Source of the DNA: Cycloclasticus sp.
Lineage (GTDB): Bacteria > Pseudomonadota > Gammaproteobacteria > Methylococcales > Cycloclasticaceae
DNA length: 64,000 nt
Direction: 5' to 3'
Assembly (NCBI GenBank): GCA_012959695.1
Contig: DUCS01000027.1
Location: 34,858 to 98,857, forward strand
Part shown: positions 31,113 to 41,372 of the stretch, in pieces
Position numbering within the stretch: position 1 is the first letter of the stretch
Layout of the letters: each line of letters opens with the position of its first letter
Notes under the pieces: model-generated
What the model saw: the letters and a program-made list of their open reading frames with translations, nothing else
Database searches by the model: none
Told to the model about the DNA's origin: nothing
Translations under genes and position numbers: made by a program

Positions 31113-32855
31113 TCAAAATGACACGGGTGGTGGTTTTTTATCGACACCGGTGGACTGCATAACAATATCTTTGGCGCTGTCTTTAAACTGTTTTGATAGT
31201 GCTTCTACCGATGAGTTTTCACCTGTGCTAGAGGCGTCATGCATAGCTGGATCATTCTCAGTGGTTAATAAATGTAGGGTTTGAGTTGGGAAGGCCATAT
31301 CTATTTGTTGTGCTTTGGCTAAGCGTAAGATATCCAATAAGAAGCGTTGGCGCTCGCGTAACTCGGTGCTCCAGTCGGGTGTTTCCCAAAAAACGTATAC
31401 CAATACATCAAGCGAAGAAGCGCCTAGAGAATTCAGGTAGACGTGAAAATAATCTTTTCTCATGTAAGGGTGTAAGCGAATAAGTTCTCGCACGCCTTCA
31501 CAAAACGCTTCAATTTTATCTGGAGGAGTGTCGTAAGTAAGCGAGACATTGCACTTAAGTCTGCGGTAACGTCGCTGCCCCATATTGTCCACTTTTGCGG
31601 TTATGAAAATAGCATTGGGAAGGGTGATCAGTGAGTCATAAAAAGTTCGAATTTTTGTGCTTCTTAAACCGATTTCCTCAACGCTGCCTTCGATATCATC
31701 AACAACTATCCAGTCACCAGCATGGAAGGTTTGATCCATAATCACGGTAATAGAACCGAATAGGTTTTGCACTACATCTTTGGCTGCTAAGGCAAACGCT
31801 AAGCCACCTAAGCCAAGGCTGGCAAGAAGGCTTGAGACATTCAGGTTAAGGTTTGAGGCAACAAACGTAATGCCGATGACAGTGACAAATACTTTCAGTG
31901 TTTTGCGAATTAATGGCACTAAAACATCGTCGACTTTGTTGTCCGTTAGGTCTGCTTGGTGACGTAAGTACAAGGTGATTAGGTCAACTAGTCGGTAAGC
32001 TCCCCACACGCCCGCAATACCCGCTAGTACTTTGACCGCAACCAACAGAATAATCATCGCTTGGTCTGGCAATGCGAGCAGGTTGAGCCCAGTCCACCAA
32101 ATAGCAGCCATAATCAGCATGGCGAGTGGTCGTAACATATCCGTGGGCGTGTCTTTAAAGGCAGGTGTTTTAGTCGTTTGACGGAATCGTTTTACGACGA
32201 ATTGTAATAGGAAGGAGGTCAGTTTGTCCGCAACAATACCAAGGGCAATAATGAGTAAAATACCCAACCATTTCCAATTTTCGAGCAAAAATGAACGGGT
32301 GCGAAGCGGCTCAGGTAACTGCTGACGTAGTTGAATATGCCAAGGTATGAACTGAGCACCTTTATCATCTGTTTTCAGGCTTTTTTTAGAGGCAAGCTCT
32401 TCGATTATGTTGGGTAATGAGGACAGCGTGTTCTGTGTAAATAACCAGCGTCCATCATCAAATTGGTTGATGCTGATGGCGCCACTGTCATAACGTGAAA
32501 AAACGTAGCGTTTGCCCGTTTTGTAACCTGGAATACGTTTGAGGTTAACGATTTTTGTTTTATCAATCGCTTCAAGTAACATCCACGCAAGGTCTCGTCC
32601 CTTTTCTTCGCGAATAAGCGGGTTAATAGCGGACAAATCTAAGGCTCTGGTGGCATCGTTAATGCGTTCAGCTTGGCCCCGCTTAATATCATTCATGCTG
32701 CGCAGGAATGTCGTAAAGGTTTCTCGAGGAGAACCTAGCCCTAATTCCTCTGCAGATTCGATGAGAGCGACTGGTGGCGGCTCGGTTGGTGTTTCTTCTG
32801 CAAATGAGAGGCCGTAGTTAAAAAACAATAAAAAGGATAATAGAATTTGTTTCAT
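31113..32855 (-). CDS. Mechanosensitive ion channel family protein
   Basis: SSLLASLGLGGLAFALAAKDVVQNLFGSITVIMDQTFHAGDWIVVDDIEGSVEEIGLRSTKIRT. Confidence 0.93.
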   Translation of the reverse strand: MKQILLSFLLFFNYGLSFAEETPTEPPPVALIESAEELGLGSPRETFTTFLRSMNDIKRGQAERINDATRALDLSAINPLIREEKGRDLAWMLLEAIDKTKIVNLKRIPGYKTGKRYVFSRYDSGAISINQFDDGRWLFTQNTLSSLPNIIEELASKKSLKTDDKGAQFIPWHIQLRQQLPEPLRTRSFLLENWKWLGILLIIALGIVADKLTSFLLQFVVKRFRQTTKTPAFKDTPTDMLRPLAMLIMAAIWWTGLNLLALPDQAMIILLVAVKVLAGIAGVWGAYRLVDLITLYLRHQADLTDNKVDDVLVPLIRKTLKVFVTVIGITFVASNLNLNVSSLLASLGLGGLAFALAAKDVVQNLFGSITVIMDQTFHAGDWIVVDDIEGSVEEIGLRSTKIRTFYDSLITLPNAIFITAKVDNMGQRRYRRLKCNVSLTYDTPPDKIEAFCEGVRELIRLHPYMRKDYFHVYLNSLGASSLDVLVYVFWETPDWSTELRERQRFLLDILRLAKAQQIDMAFPTQTLHLLTTENDPAMHDASSTGENSSVEALSKQFKDSAKDIVMQSTGVDKKPPPVSF

Positions 32856-32869
32856 ATCAATAGTTTAAT

Positions 32870-33721
32870 TTATGTGCAATGGACGTGGAGGTTGTCGATG
32901 AGCCGTGTTGAACCAAGATATGCAGCGGCGACGATGACGAGCTCTTTATCACCCTTTTTTGCAGGTCTTAGGTTATCACGATGATAAATATGCAGGTAAT
33001 CGGGTTTGAAGCCCAGTTTACTAAGTTCTGTTGTGGCGGTATTTTGCAGAGTTTTAAAGTCATCATCACCTTTGCTAATCGATTGATGAATGTCGCGCAA
33101 TACTTCATGCAACTGAGGCGCAAGCACGCGTTGCTCTTTTGACAGATAGCCATTCCTTGAGCTCATTGCTAAACCGTCAGCTTCTCTAACGATAGGCTCA
33201 CCGATAATGCTAATGGGAATATTCAAATCTTCCACCATACGGCGGATAACAGCCAACTGCTGATAGTCTTTTTCACCAAAAACAGCGACGTCGGCACGGG
33301 TTATATTAAACAGTTTGGAGACGATGGTTGTTACGCCATCAAAATGTCCAGGTCGTGAAGCGCCGCAAAGCACATTAGTAATATTGGGTACGTGCACGTG
33401 ACTGGTGTTATCACCACCGCGTGGGTACATTTCGTCAGTGGTTGGGGCAAATAGAATATCAGTGCTTAGCGCTTCCAATTTGTCGCAATCAACTTGAAAC
33501 GTGCGCGGGTAGCTGTCTAAATCTTCATTAGCGCCAAATTGAGTTGGATTAACAAACAATGTAACGACGATAACATCGGCGTGTTGTTTAGCCGTTTTTA
33601 CCAGCTGTAAATGCCCTTGATGTAAATTTCCCATGGTTGGTACTAGGCCAATTTTTTTGTTGGCTGAGCGATATGGTTGTAAGGCTTCTTGTAGCGCCTT
33701 AACGGTGTTAACAATTAACAT
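32870..33721 (-). CDS. panC: Pantoate--beta-alanine ligase
   Basis: GLVPTMGNLHQGHLQLV; VFGEKDYQQL; LAMSSRNGYL. Confidence 0.97.
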   Translation of the reverse strand: MLIVNTVKALQEALQPYRSANKKIGLVPTMGNLHQGHLQLVKTAKQHADVIVVTLFVNPTQFGANEDLDSYPRTFQVDCDKLEALSTDILFAPTTDEMYPRGGDNTSHVHVPNITNVLCGASRPGHFDGVTTIVSKLFNITRADVAVFGEKDYQQLAVIRRMVEDLNIPISIIGEPIVREADGLAMSSRNGYLSKEQRVLAPQLHEVLRDIHQSISKGDDDFKTLQNTATTELSKLGFKPDYLHIYHRDNLRPAKKGDKELVIVAAAYLGSTRLIDNLHVHCT

Positions 33722-33723
33722 GC

Positions 33724-34536
33724 TTAAAAGGAATGCTCCTGGGATGGGAACGTTTTGTTTTTAACGGCACTGACGTAGGCACCAACCGCATCGGCGACAT
33801 TGCCTGCTTCAAGCATAAAGTTTTTGCTAAATTTAGGCCGTTTACCAACCGTGATATCCAACATGTCGTAACTGACTAACACTTGGCCGTCACAATTAAC
33901 GCCGGCTCCAATGCCGATGATGGGAATGTCGACAGCTTGCGTAATTTTTTCAGCTAAGCTCGCAGGAATACACTCCACTACGATGGCACTGGCTCCCGCT
34001 TGCTGTAGGCACTTAGCGTCATGGATAATGATATTGGCTTCAGCGTCTTCTTTGCCTTGTACTTTATAGCCGCCTAACTGATTAACGGATTGGGGTAATA
34101 AGCCTAGATGGCCGCACACGGGGATCCCTTGGTTAACGAGGTGTTCAACGCTGTCTAATATTTTTTGTCCGCCCTCAAGTTTCACCATATGTGCGTGGCC
34201 TTGCTGCATCAAAACAGCTGCATTTTCGACGGCACTGTGTGGGTCTGGGTAACTCATAAATGGCATGTCGGTAACGAGCAGTGCGCGTTCAATACCGCGC
34301 GATACCAGTTTGGAATGGTAGGCCATTTCTTCGATTGTCACGGGCACAGTAGTGCTTTGACCTTGCACGACCATGCCTAATGAATCGCCCACCAAAATCA
34401 TTTCGACACCGGCTTTGTCTAGAATATGCGCAAAACTTGCATCGTACGCGGTTAGGCTAACAATTTTTTCGCCACGGACTTTCATCGCGAGTAGTTCGGT
34501 ATTAGTGATGTGTTTACGTGCTGATGGTTGGCTCAT
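33724..34536 (-). CDS. panB: 3-methyl-2-oxobutanoate hydroxymethyltransferase
   Basis: LTAYDASFAHILDKAGVEMILVGDSLGMVVQG; IPIIGIGAGVNCDGQVLV. Confidence 0.97.
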   Translation of the reverse strand: MSQPSARKHITNTELLAMKVRGEKIVSLTAYDASFAHILDKAGVEMILVGDSLGMVVQGQSTTVPVTIEEMAYHSKLVSRGIERALLVTDMPFMSYPDPHSAVENAAVLMQQGHAHMVKLEGGQKILDSVEHLVNQGIPVCGHLGLLPQSVNQLGGYKVQGKEDAEANIIIHDAKCLQQAGASAIVVECIPASLAEKITQAVDIPIIGIGAGVNCDGQVLVSYDMLDITVGKRPKFSKNFMLEAGNVADAVGAYVSAVKNKTFPSQEHSF

Positions 34537-34553
34537 ATCGATCTCAAAATGGG

Positions 34554-35219
34554 TTATAAAATAGGTAAGGGGTTGATGAAGTGTCGTCCAGAACGGGTGG
34601 TACAGATGTGTTGAAGCAGTTGCTCATAATCTGCATCATTATCAACCGGATTAATGTCACTTGCATTAACAATTAATAAGGGGCCGCAGTCGTAATGGTG
34701 AAAAAACTCAGTGTACGCGTCAGATAGCTTTTGCAAGTACTCGCTGCTAATTTTCTTTTCGTGTGCAATGCCGCGCTTTCTAATGCGAGCTTGCAAGACC
34801 TCTACGGGTGCTTGTAAGTAAACAATTAAATCGGCTCTGGTAGCCTGCACCGACAACGATTGATACATTTGGTCGTAGAGTTTATATTCTTCATTCGTTA
34901 ACGTTAATTTAGCGAAAAGTGGGTCTTTTTCGAGCATGAAGTCAGAGATGACACCGCTTGAGAAAATATCGTTCTGACTGAGTTCATTCCATTGTTTAAC
35001 GCGCTCCGTCAAAAAGTGTAGTTGTACTGGCAGTGCTGACTGATTCGTGTGGGTGTAAAAATGTTCGAGAAATGGGTTTTCGTCAGCCTTTTCTTTGACA
35101 ACATCGCAGCCAAAACTTTTTGCAAGCCGTTTGGCTAAACTGCTTTTCCCCACGCCAATAGGCCCTTCAACAACAATGAATTTAGGGGGTTGAGCTATTT
35201 CTAAGGCAAGATTTTCCAA
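34554..35219 (-). CDS. Deoxynucleoside kinase family protein
   Basis: FIVVEGPIGVGKSSLAKRLA; DLIVYLQAPVEVLQARIRKRG; panB-folK context. Confidence 0.92.
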   Translation of the reverse strand: MENLALEIAQPPKFIVVEGPIGVGKSSLAKRLAKSFGCDVVKEKADENPFLEHFYTHTNQSALPVQLHFLTERVKQWNELSQNDIFSSGVISDFMLEKDPLFAKLTLTNEEYKLYDQMYQSLSVQATRADLIVYLQAPVEVLQARIRKRGIAHEKKISSEYLQKLSDAYTEFFHHYDCGPLLIVNASDINPVDNDADYEQLLQHICTTRSGRHFINPLPIL

Positions 35220-35264
35220 GGTGTTTAGTTTTTATGGGCGTTAATTAAAATGAGTTGAAATACT

Positions 35265-35783
35265 TTAGCAAACAGACGGGGGTTTTTCGAGGTTTTTACC
35301 CGAAATGATTGTAGGTTTGGGTTCATTAAGTTGAACAATCAGCTGTTCGATTGAACCTAAGTTTGGAATGTCCAAATGAGGAGAAATTTCATGCAAAGGA
35401 TATAGCACAAAGCTTCTACAATGTAGCCCAGGGTGGGGGAGTGTTAGCTCAGTTGTATTAGAAGAGCACCCTTCAACATGAAGTATATCGAGATCAAGTG
35501 TGCGAGCGCCCCAGTGGTCTGTATTGCGAGTTCTGCTGTGCAGTTGCTCTATTTTTTGTAATGATTTCAAGAGCGCAAGTGGTTGTTGTGAGGTATGAAT
35601 ATGCACGACTGCATTGATATAGTTGGGTTGGTCTTGCGGTCCCATGGGCGCAGTTTCATACAGGCTAGAGCTTGCGTTAAGCTTTGTGTTGGCTAAACCA
35701 GCTATTTCATTTATTGCCTGAAGCACTTGTTGAATAGGGCTAGATAAGTTGCTACCAAGGCCAATAAAAACAGATGCAGGCAT
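35265..35783 (-). CDS. folK: 2-amino-4-hydroxy-6-hydroxymethyldihydropteridine pyrophosphokinase
   Basis: VFIGLGSNLSSPIQQVLQAINEIA; RTRNTDHWGARTLDLDIL. Confidence 0.95.
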   Translation of the reverse strand: MPASVFIGLGSNLSSPIQQVLQAINEIAGLANTKLNASSSLYETAPMGPQDQPNYINAVVHIHTSQQPLALLKSLQKIEQLHSRTRNTDHWGARTLDLDILHVEGCSSNTTELTLPHPGLHCRSFVLYPLHEISPHLDIPNLGSIEQLIVQLNEPKPTIISGKNLEKPPSVC

Positions 35784-35784
35784 A

Positions 35785-37083
35785 CTATTCTGCTGGCGGT
35801 ATGTTCGTAGTGGTTTTTTTGCGAGCTTTTCTTTTATGTTTAAACTGGTTTGGGCGGGTCATCAGTTTTTGTTCTGCAGGGTCCAGCGTTTGAATGTGTG
35901 TCCACCAGTCGGCAATTTTTGGGTCAACTTCGCCATATTGTGCACGTAATAGCATAAAGTCATACGCAGCACGAAAACGCGGGTGTTCTAAAAATCGTAA
36001 GCAACGGACACCAATTTGTTTGTGAAAACGGGGCTGTAGCGACCAAACTTCACGCATGGGTGTAGTAATGCGACGAGGAATGGCAATTTGATTGACTTGG
36101 TGAGCAATGATTTCACCAGCTGATGCGTTTATCGCTTGTACGTCACTATTAAACGTGGCTCTGTTTTGTTCAGTTAAACGCCTGACCGGCTCCCATAAAA
36201 TGGCGGCTAATAAGAAATAGGGCGTTACGTGCTGATTGTTTTTTAGGCGTTTTTCGGTGTTCTCCATGGCCTGCTTAATCAACAATAAAGGTTGGTCGGA
36301 ATCCGCTTTTTTAATACATAATTCTGTTTGTGGGAACAAAGCCGAAAATAAATTATATTGACGAAGACCATCAAATACGTCGCTTGCTTTGGTGTTTAAT
36401 AAGAGCTTTAAGATTTCATCATAAAGTCGCGCACTAGGAATATCTTTTAATAAAGGCGCCATTGCTTTCATGGGTGCTTCTGTTTCAGGCGAGTAGTTAA
36501 AGCCTAATTTGGCCTTAAATCGCACGGCTCGTAACAAACGAACGGGGTCTTCTTTGTACCGTTGTTCGGGGTCGCCCATTAGGCGTAGCAACCTATTTTG
36601 GTGGTCTTCAATACCACCAACGTAATCAATAACCGTTAGTTTTTGCGCGTCTAAGTACAGCGCGTTAACGGTAAAGTCTCGGCGCCATGCGTCTTCTTCC
36701 AAGGTGCCGTATACGTTGTCGCGTAATAAGCGGCCATCTTTATGCGCATGGCTGGTGTTTTTATCGTGCTTGACGTGTGGTCCGCGAAACGTAGCGACTT
36801 CAATCACATGGCGGCCAAAGTGTATGTGCGCGAGGCGAAATCTGCGCCCAATTAAACGACAGTTTCTGAATAGCGCTTCAATTTGCTCAGGCTCAGCATT
36901 GGTAGAGACATCGAAATCTTTCGGTCTCATGCCCAGCAATAAATCGCGGACACAACCACCCACTAAATAGGCTTGAAAGCCGGCTTCAGTAAGGCGCTCG
37001 GTAATTGAGACAGCGTGCTTGTCTAAGTTCTTAGGTGAAAGCCCTAGTTCTTTTAAGGTATAACTTTTTGGTTGGTCTTGCAA
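35785..37083 (-). CDS. pcnB: Poly(A) polymerase
   Basis: YLVGGCVRDLLLGMRPKDFDVSTNAEPEQIEALFRNCRLIGRRFRLAHI; RRDFTVNALY; basic C-terminus. Confidence 0.95.
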   Translation of the reverse strand: MQDQPKSYTLKELGLSPKNLDKHAVSITERLTEAGFQAYLVGGCVRDLLLGMRPKDFDVSTNAEPEQIEALFRNCRLIGRRFRLAHIHFGRHVIEVATFRGPHVKHDKNTSHAHKDGRLLRDNVYGTLEEDAWRRDFTVNALYLDAQKLTVIDYVGGIEDHQNRLLRLMGDPEQRYKEDPVRLLRAVRFKAKLGFNYSPETEAPMKAMAPLLKDIPSARLYDEILKLLLNTKASDVFDGLRQYNLFSALFPQTELCIKKADSDQPLLLIKQAMENTEKRLKNNQHVTPYFLLAAILWEPVRRLTEQNRATFNSDVQAINASAGEIIAHQVNQIAIPRRITTPMREVWSLQPRFHKQIGVRCLRFLEHPRFRAAYDFMLLRAQYGEVDPKIADWWTHIQTLDPAEQKLMTRPNQFKHKRKARKKTTTNIPPAE

Positions 37084-37169
37084 AATGAAGAGAATTTAAA
37101 AATGAAGTAGCGCGTATTGTAACGCATTATCGTAAAAGGCCATCGTTTTGGTTGTGGCTATGTAATGAC

Positions 37170-38057
37170 CTAATTATTGAAGAAGCGAGTCAGGTTATCA
37201 AGTGTCTCGTCGGGCGACTCTTCCGCTAAGAAATGTCCGCAGTTTAATGCTTGCCCTGTTACATTCGTGGCGCATTGGTTCCATATTTCTAGTAAGTCAA
37301 AATGTCGACCGATAATGCCATGTTCTCCCCATAGCACAAGCAACGGGCAGTTTATTTTTTTATCCAAGTCGGCCTTGTCGTGTTCAAGATCAATACTCGC
37401 TGCTGCGCGGTAGTCTTCACATGTTGCGTGAATGGTTGAGGGCTCGCGGAAACAACGCAAGTATTCATCAATGGCATGTTGCTCAAAGCAGTTTGGCGTA
37501 GTACTCCAGCGGTTCAACTTATCGTTTAGGTAATAGTCGGGGTCTTGGCCAATCATCTTTTCCGGCAGACCATTACTTTGGATAAGAAAGAACCAGTGGT
37601 AATAACCGGTGGCGCTTATCTGGTCGATGCTGTTGAACATCTCGATAGTCGGCACGATGTCTAAAACAGCAGCTTTTAGAATGGTTGTTGGGTAATCTAA
37701 TATCATGCGATGCGCCACACGAGCGCCACGGTCATGTCCAGCAACATAGAAGGTGTTATGTCCTAGCTGCTGCATTATCTCAACCATATCTTTCGCCATT
37801 TCACGTTTGCTGTATGGCGTGTGTTGCGCATTACTTTCAGGTTTTGAGCTGTCGCCGTAGCCACGTAAATCAGGGCAAATAACGTGAAAATGTTGACTCA
37901 ACGCGGGTGCGGTTTTATGCCACATGTAATGGGTTTGTGGGTAGCCGTGCAGTAGTAATAAGGGTGGGCCGCTTCCGGCACTGGCAACGTTTATGTCTGC
38001 ACCTTGTGTTGTTAGGCGAGAATAGCTGAAACCTTCGAGTTGTGTGGTGGTTATCAT
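37170..38057 (-). CDS. Haloacetate/fluoroacetate dehalogenase-like alpha/beta hydrolase
   Basis: GHDRGARVAHRM (Asp nucleophile and Arg pair), LDIVPT, YYHWFFL, NCGHFLAEE. Confidence 0.8.
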   Translation of the reverse strand: MITTTQLEGFSYSRLTTQGADINVASAGSGPPLLLLHGYPQTHYMWHKTAPALSQHFHVICPDLRGYGDSSKPESNAQHTPYSKREMAKDMVEIMQQLGHNTFYVAGHDRGARVAHRMILDYPTTILKAAVLDIVPTIEMFNSIDQISATGYYHWFFLIQSNGLPEKMIGQDPDYYLNDKLNRWSTTPNCFEQHAIDEYLRCFREPSTIHATCEDYRAAASIDLEHDKADLDKKINCPLLVLWGEHGIIGRHFDLLEIWNQCATNVTGQALNCGHFLAEESPDETLDNLTRFFNN

Positions 38058-38072
38058 TTTTCTAAAAGCTGT

Positions 38073-38495
38073 TTAAATTCGCTCGGAATTGATGAAACTT
38101 TTTTTGTTGTTGTAATCAAAAAATACTAAGCCAGTTTTGGCAGTGGCGACAAGTGTGTTATCAGCATCTTTGCTAATGCGATAAACCATGTCGCAACCAC
38201 AGCGGCTGGCATCGTCTAACGCCATTTCAATATTAAGCGTATCAGGGTGAAAAGATTCGGCTTGGTAACAAATAGCTAAATCGGACAAGATAATACCTAA
38301 GCCACCAACGTTGGATTCCTCCATATTGAAATGTAGAAAAAATTGCGCGCGCGCTTCGTGCAGCATGGATATTAATTTATCGTGCGCTAGATGCTGTCCA
38401 TAATTGATATCAGTATGCGCACAGGCAGCGAGCAAGTAAACAATGTTTTTTCGGGGTATGTAATGGTAATTCTGGCCATGTTTTGAATTATTCAA
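38073..38495 (-). CDS. Acyl-CoA thioesterase (hotdog fold, 4HBT-like)
   Basis: ARAQFFLHFNMEESNVGGLGIILSDLAICYQAES...TAKTGLVFFDYNNKK. Confidence 0.75.
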   Translation of the reverse strand: MNNSKHGQNYHYIPRKNIVYLLAACAHTDINYGQHLAHDKLISMLHEARAQFFLHFNMEESNVGGLGIILSDLAICYQAESFHPDTLNIEMALDDASRCGCDMVYRISKDADNTLVATAKTGLVFFDYNNKKSFINSERI

Positions 38496-38557
38496 TGAGA
38501 CAAAATAATTATAGCCGTGTTATTGAACTGTTATATTGAATTTTTATTTCAAATGAG

Positions 38558-39442
38558 TTGTTTGTGAAAAAGCTATTTTCATCCGCATGGGTGTTGTTGA
38601 TATTGGTGGTTCTGATCTGGGGGACTAACTGGCCCATTATGAAAATTGGCCTACGCTCAATTGACCCACTGTGGTTTACAGTCGCTAGGTTGTTTATCGC
38701 TTTAATTGCCATATCAATACTGCTGCTATTTTTAGGCAGATTAAAACTACCGCATAAACAAGATATACCGATTGTGCTAGGTGTGGGTTTGATGCAATTT
38801 GCAGGATTTTTAACCCTAATCAATCTTGGATTGATGGAGGTGAATGCTGGTCGTGCTGCATTACTCGCCTATACCACGCCTTTGTGGGTTACACCGGGTG
38901 CGTATTTTATTTTAAAAGAGCCATTGTCGCGCATAAAGTTGCTAGGTGTGGGTGTAGGACTGTGTGGTCTATTAACACTATTTAATCCGCTTGGGTTTGA
39001 TTGGAGTAATGATTCGGTGGTGAAGGGCAATGCGATATTACTATTGGCCGCGTTTATTTGGGCCTTATCTATACTCCATGTCAGGCATCATCAGTGGAAA
39101 GCGAGTGTATTGGAGTTAGCGCCTTGGCAAATTTTGGTGGGTTTGTTGATCGTTGTCCCTTTTGCTTGGTTTGCCGAAACGCGACCTACTATTTGGAGTA
39201 CTGAGCTGGCGATAATCTTGCTATACAACGGTGTAATGAGTACAGCATTAGCGCAATGGGCCTCTCTGCGAGTAACGCAAATGTTGCCGGCTACTACCGT
39301 ATCATTAGGCTTTTTGATGGTGCCTTTAATAGGGGTGTTATCGGCAACTATTTGGCTAAACGAACCACTTACCGTCACGCTTTCTATAGGGGCGGCATTA
39401 ATTGTGGGCGGGTTGTTATTGCAATCTAACTTAAAAAAGTAA
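38558..39442 (+). CDS. EamA/DMT family transporter
   Basis: LVVLIWGTNWPIMKIGLRSIDPLWFTVARL; ten TM pattern with two EamA repeats. Confidence 0.9.
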   Translation: MFVKKLFSSAWVLLILVVLIWGTNWPIMKIGLRSIDPLWFTVARLFIALIAISILLLFLGRLKLPHKQDIPIVLGVGLMQFAGFLTLINLGLMEVNAGRAALLAYTTPLWVTPGAYFILKEPLSRIKLLGVGVGLCGLLTLFNPLGFDWSNDSVVKGNAILLLAAFIWALSILHVRHHQWKASVLELAPWQILVGLLIVVPFAWFAETRPTIWSTELAIILLYNGVMSTALAQWASLRVTQMLPATTVSLGFLMVPLIGVLSATIWLNEPLTVTLSIGAALIVGGLLLQSNLKK

Positions 39443-39473
39443 GGCCTTTGCACTGTTTTGTACAAAGGCCTTA
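39440..39473. terminator. Bidirectional terminator
   Basis: taaggcctttgcactgttttgtacaaaggcctta. Confidence 0.75.
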
Positions 39474-39542
39474 TATTGATTAAGCTACGTCTTCGAAAGC
39501 AGAACTAGCTTAGCTAAACGCAGGTATAAGGTTAACTGATTA

Positions 39543-39815
39543 TTACTTTTGTGAGTTGTTTAGGCCGTGCTCTTTAACGTATGCTTGAGTTACTTCATAA
39601 CCTTGTTTGAGAATTTCTTCCGCAGCTGTGGCATTAATGCAATTAGGTGTTTCTTTTAGTTGAGGCCTGTGGGCGCAAATATCTAATTGAATAGATTGTT
39701 CTTAAGAGTGTGAAATGTACCAATCTTTACTCCTGACTTCTTCTTCGCCTGAGCATGCAGATAGTAAGAATGTTGCTAATAAAGCGAGTATTAATTTGTG
39801 TGTGTTTTTCATCAT
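39543..39815 (-). pseudogene. EexN-like lipoprotein paralog with in-frame stop
   Basis: MMKNTHKLILALLATFLLSACSGEEEVRSKDWYISHS*EQSIQLDICAHRPQLKETPNCINATAAEEILKQGYEVTQAYVKEHGLNNSQK*; stop at 39702-39704. Confidence 0.75.
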
Positions 39816-39896
39816 ATTTCCTTTGAGTCATGTTTTTAGTGGTTAGCGGGGTATTTTTTATTCCTTCCGTACCTTGCTGAATAATAAGCGTTAAAT

Positions 39897-39934
39897 AAAA
39901 AAGCCAATGAGGTCAGGCATCATTGGCTTTTTTT
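39897..39934 (-). terminator. Terminator downstream of EexN-like gene
   Basis: aaaagccaatgaggtcaggcatcattggcttttttt. Confidence 0.75.
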
Positions 39935-39973
39935 GTAAATGATTCGACTAACGAACCATAAATATAACGGCGG

Positions 39974-40219
39974 TTATTTTCCTTTCAAGTACATTTTTAT
40001 TGCATCTGTGCCTTTTGAAATAACAAGTTCGGCTTCAGCGGCGGCTACGCAATTAGGCGTTTTGAGAGTTTCAGGCCTTTGTTGGCATTCTGTTAATTTG
40101 ATTGCTTGCTCAGCGGTGTTTTGAATGTACCAGTCCGCAGTTTTAGCTGTTTCTGCGCACGCGGCTAGTAATAATGTTGCTGTTGCTGCTAATGCTAACT
40201 TCTTTATATTCTTAATCAT
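39974..40219 (-). CDS. EexN-like lipoprotein
   Basis: Lipobox LLLAAC; DWYIQNTAEQAIKLTECQQRPETLKTPNCVAAAEAELV resembles EexN entry-exclusion lipoproteins. Confidence 0.7.
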   Translation of the reverse strand: MIKNIKKLALAATATLLLAACAETAKTADWYIQNTAEQAIKLTECQQRPETLKTPNCVAAAEAELVISKGTDAIKMYLKGK

Positions 40220-40325
40220 GCTCTTAGGTTCCTTTTTTTGAATATTTCAAGGTTGAGATAGTACGCCATTTCACACAGAATAGATACAAGACGTTTATCT
40301 GAATGTACTTCAATTTCGATACTAA

Positions 40326-41258
40326 CTATTGTTGATGCTTTGCCGTTAGAGCACTCCAAGCTTCCGCTTCTATGAAAACGCGCTTAACCCTTGGGCAAGC
40401 TTGTTTTATCTTTAGATCAATGTCGGCAATGGTTTGTTCTAATTCGCCTGTATTCAGGTCATCTTTAAAGTCGACATTTAAGGTCGCTAACACAAAGTCT
40501 GGACCCATGTGCATGGTGAGCAGTTCGTTTATAGATTCAACCGCATTGTACGCAGTAACAATTTGACGAATTTCTTCAACCAATTCGGGGTTTGCGCTTT
40601 CGCCAATCAGTAAACTTTTCGTTTCGTAGGCAAGCCAAATGGCGGTGCCACCCAAGATTAAACCGATGATGACAGAAGCTGCGCCATCGTAAACGGGGTT
40701 GCCTGTGGCATGTGCTATCCATATGCCAATAAAGGCGACGAGCAAACCCAGCATGGCAGCAGAATCTTCAAATAACACCACAAACATAGAGGGGTCTTTT
40801 CCACGTTTAACCGCTTCAACGTAGCCCCACTTGCCTTTGCTACGGGTGAATTCTCGTAATGCAAAATACCAAGCGGCACCTTCAAATAATAATGCTAATC
40901 CTAAAACATAAAAGCTGAGTGTTGGGTCGCCCATGGGCGTGGGGGAAATAATATGGTGTATCCCTTCGTAAATAGACACACCTGCGCCAACGGCGAAAAT
41001 CAAAATAGCGACGATAAAGCTCCAAAAATATATTTCTTTGCCGTGTCCAAAGGGAAATTGTTCATCGGCGGGTTGTTGGGCTTTTTTTAATCCATACAAT
41101 AATAGAACTTGGTTGCCCGTATCCACTAAAGAGTGAATGCCTTCAGATAACATCGCAGAGCTGCCAGAATAAAAGGCGGCAAAAAATTTAGTGATGGAGA
41201 TAAGCGCGTTGCCAGCTAGTGCAGCATAGATGACTTTTTTAGAAGCTGAGGTCGACAT
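40326..41258 (-). CDS. Cation diffusion facilitator family transporter
   Basis: SAMLSEGIHSLVDTGNQVLLLYG; FPFGHGKEIYFWSFIVAI; VLFEDSAAMLGL. Confidence 0.93.
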   Translation of the reverse strand: MSTSASKKVIYAALAGNALISITKFFAAFYSGSSAMLSEGIHSLVDTGNQVLLLYGLKKAQQPADEQFPFGHGKEIYFWSFIVAILIFAVGAGVSIYEGIHHIISPTPMGDPTLSFYVLGLALLFEGAAWYFALREFTRSKGKWGYVEAVKRGKDPSMFVVLFEDSAAMLGLLVAFIGIWIAHATGNPVYDGAASVIIGLILGGTAIWLAYETKSLLIGESANPELVEEIRQIVTAYNAVESINELLTMHMGPDFVLATLNVDFKDDLNTGELEQTIADIDLKIKQACPRVKRVFIEAEAWSALTAKHQQ

Positions 41259-41372
41259 ATTGGTGTGTTGTTAGATTAAAGGGGGAGTGTGAGGAAGTTT
41301 TCTAAGGCTGTAAAGCCTAACTGGTTGAAACTATGACAATAAAGCGTAATATTTACACATAAAATAATAATA

